Positions 62,428 to 64,000 of a DNA stretch of 64,000 nucleotides are shown here, piece by piece (the stretch's first letter is position 1; each line of letters starts with the position of its first letter). The position numbers were made by a program, and so were the translations under genes. This stretch comes from CBDCKR01 sp964572045 (GTDB lineage Bacteria > Gemmatimonadota > Gemmatimonadetes > Longimicrobiales > Gaopeijiaceae), in contig CAZNEI010000005.1 in NCBI GenBank assembly GCA_964572045.1, positions 1 through 64,000 of the forward strand. Direction: 5' to 3'. Below the pieces are notes generated by a model. That model ran no database searches, was not told the DNA's origin, and saw only the letters and a program-made list of their open reading frames with translations.

Positions 62428-64000
62428 ATGATCCAGAGAATCGAACGCCAGTTCGCGGGGCGTCCCCTAAGCCTCGAGTTCGGGCGGGTCGCCCGGCTCG
62501 CGCAGGGCTCGTGCCTCGTCCAGTTTGGAGACACGGTCGTGTTGTGCGCCGTCACGGTCCGGGACCGACCGACTCACCTGCCGTTCTTCCCGTTGACGAT
62601 CGAGTACCGGGAGAAGAGCTACGCCGCCGGGAAGATCCCAGGAGGCTTCTTCAAGCGAGAGGGGCGCCCCGGAGAAAATGAAGTTCTCGCGGCGCGTCTG
62701 ACCGACAGGCCCTTGAGGCCTCTTTTCCCCGCGGGATTCATGCACGAGACGCAGATCGCCTGCTTCGTGCTAAGCGCCGACCAGGAAAACTCGGCCGACA
62801 TCGTGGCAACCCTTGGAGCCTCGGTCGCCCTCAACCTTTCCCCTGTTCCGTTCAACACTCTGGTCGCCAGCGTGCGCATTGGTCGTATTCGGGACACCTG
62901 GGTGCTGAACCCCACCTTCCAGCAGCTCGAATACTCCGATGTGGACATCGTCGTGGCCGGGACCGAGGACGCGATTCTGATGGTCGAGGGCGGTGCCGTC
63001 GAGGTAGGGGAAGCCGATATCCTGGAAGGCCTCGACATCGCCCACGAGGGTATCCGTGACCTCATTGGCATCCAGAAAGAACTGATCGAGGGGCACCGGG
63101 TGCCGGACATGGAGTGGTCACCGGTCGAGCCTGAGCAGGACCTGACGGCCCGCGTGACGGAGCTGGCGAAGACCCGCCTCGAGGAGGCGCTCGGGATTGC
63201 GGACAAGACCGAACGCAGCCGAGCCATCGACTCGGTGGCCGAAGACGTGATCGAGCGCATGGTCGAACAGGATCCGGCCTACGCCGAGCGCGAGGGGACG
63301 CTTCGGGACGTGCTCGGCCGCATTGAGAAGACGTTGATCAGGGGGCGGATCCTGGAGAGAGGTGAGCGCCCCGACGGCCGGTCGGTCGACGAGGTTCGCC
63401 CCATTACCTCGGAGGTGGTAGTCCTGCCTCGGACCCACGGCTCCGCTCTCTTCACCCGAGGTCAGACTCAGGCCCTCGTCGTCACAACGTTGGGAACGTC
63501 CAGGGACGAGCAGCGCATCGACTCGATCGACACCGCCGAAGAAGTCACAAAGTCGTTTATGCTGCACTATAACTTTCCGCCCTTCTCGGTCGGCGAGGCG
63601 AGGCCGTACCGCGGTACGTCGCGCCGTGAGCAGGGCCACGGGGCACTGGCCGAGCGGGCCATTCGGCCGTTGCTGCCGGCCTACGACGATTTCCCCTATA
63701 CGATCCGGCTCGTGTCGGACATCCTAGAGTCGAACGGCTCTTCCTCCATGGCGTCCGTGTGTGGGGCCTCTCTGGCACTGATGGATGCGGGCGTGCCGAT
63801 CAAGGGCGCATGCGCCGGGGTGGCCATGGGACTCGTCAAGGAGGGGGATGAAGTCGTCATCTTGACCGACATCCTGGGCCTGGAAGACTCCTTGGGGGAC
63901 ATGGACTTCAAGGTCGCTGGGACGCGCGAGGGGATCACGTCCATTCAGATGGACATCAAGATCGACGGTCTGACCCGTGAGATTCTCGAGGCGGCTCTCG
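62428..64000 (+). CDS. pnp: Polyribonucleotide nucleotidyltransferase (3' part outside window)
   Basis: At least 524 residues are seen; the gene runs out of the window. Phosphorolytic 3' exonuclease of mRNA decay. First RNase PH-like domain (from about residue 9): FGRVARLAQGSCLVQFGDTVVL, FKREGRPGENEVLAARLTDRPLRPLFP. The second domain starts near residue 325 with RTHGSALFTRGQTQALVVTTLG, GEARPYRGTSRREQGHGALAERA and SSMASVCGASLALMDAGVP, which contain the active-site and phosphate-binding residues. KH and S1 domains are beyond the end. ATG 62428 preceded by an AAGAAGAGAA purine-rich region. Confidence 0.97.
   Translation, partial: MIQRIERQFAGRPLSLEFGRVARLAQGSCLVQFGDTVVLCAVTVRDRPTHLPFFPLTIEYREKSYAAGKIPGGFFKREGRPGENEVLAARLTDRPLRPLFPAGFMHETQIACFVLSADQENSADIVATLGASVALNLSPVPFNTLVASVRIGRIRDTWVLNPTFQQLEYSDVDIVVAGTEDAILMVEGGAVEVGEADILEGLDIAHEGIRDLIGIQKELIEGHRVPDMEWSPVEPEQDLTARVTELAKTRLEEALGIADKTERSRAIDSVAEDVIERMVEQDPAYAEREGTLRDVLGRIEKTLIRGRILERGERPDGRSVDEVRPITSEVVVLPRTHGSALFTRGQTQALVVTTLGTSRDEQRIDSIDTAEEVTKSFMLHYNFPPFSVGEARPYRGTSRREQGHGALAERAIRPLLPAYDDFPYTIRLVSDILESNGSSSMASVCGASLALMDAGVPIKGACAGVAMGLVKEGDEVVILTDILGLEDSLGDMDFKVAGTREGITSIQMDIKIDGLTREILEAAL

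Noticed and set aside
62231..62428. 65-codon frame between rpsO and pnp
   Set aside because: Mixed third-position use, overlaps the leader hairpins and the pnp start; no conserved features.

Overview
The window is 64 kb of very GC-rich chromosomal DNA, mostly housekeeping genes, from a bacterium with two membranes. TolC, HlyD and MacB-type efflux parts, an RseP protease and a lipobox protein all point to an outer membrane. High GC, frequent GTG starts, an 'alternative' GlmU-like protein, a very large NtrY-like kinase and the gene neighbourhoods fit Gemmatimonadota best. That assignment is inference; no 16S rRNA gene is present.

Layout. 1-463: right end of an IS110-family element. 474-4684: SRP RNA (ffs), dnaX, ybaB, recR, a small membrane protein and pgsA. 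4944-7584: pncC/cinA, grpE, dnaJ. 7621-16914 (minus strand): mnmA and a cysteine desulfurase, then two MacB-type permeases, an HlyD-type adaptor, a TolC-type channel and an exported protein. 17055-21788: a 1361-residue NtrY-like kinase and an RsbRD-like protein. 22105-25027 (minus): three-gene proton-translocating transhydrogenase. 25110-25345: second IS110-end remnant, inverted relative to the first. 25596-29267: thpR, an anchored protein, an NtrC-family regulator and lepB.

29520-37792 is a long envelope and translation block: rplM-rpsI-rpsB-tsf-pyrH-frr-uppS-cdsA-dxr-rseP. 37904-41027 (minus) is manC, a GlmU-like gene and a WalJ-type hydrolase joined by 4-nt overlaps. 41422-50104 carries a lipoprotein, serS, an orphan kinase, a PcrA/UvrD helicase and gatCAB. 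50094-51526 (minus) holds a putative phospholipase C and a DUF948-like protein. 51939-53924 has murA, with Asp in place of the usual catalytic Cys, and a coiled-coil protein. 53981-61755 is the rimP-nusA-ylxQ-infB-DUF503-rbfA-truB-ribF operon behind a clear promoter and an attenuator-like leader. rpsO and the 5' part of pnp close the window.

I found no CRISPR array, prophage or defence island. The points most worth a second look are: a 14-nt motif at the same distance upstream of the rplM and rpsO promoters; the rimP leader attenuator; the SRP RNA with a non-GGAA loop; MurA Asp117; a helicase gene with no canonical start; a terminator-ended structured locus at 15741-15868; and the inverted IS110 ends 24.6 kb apart.
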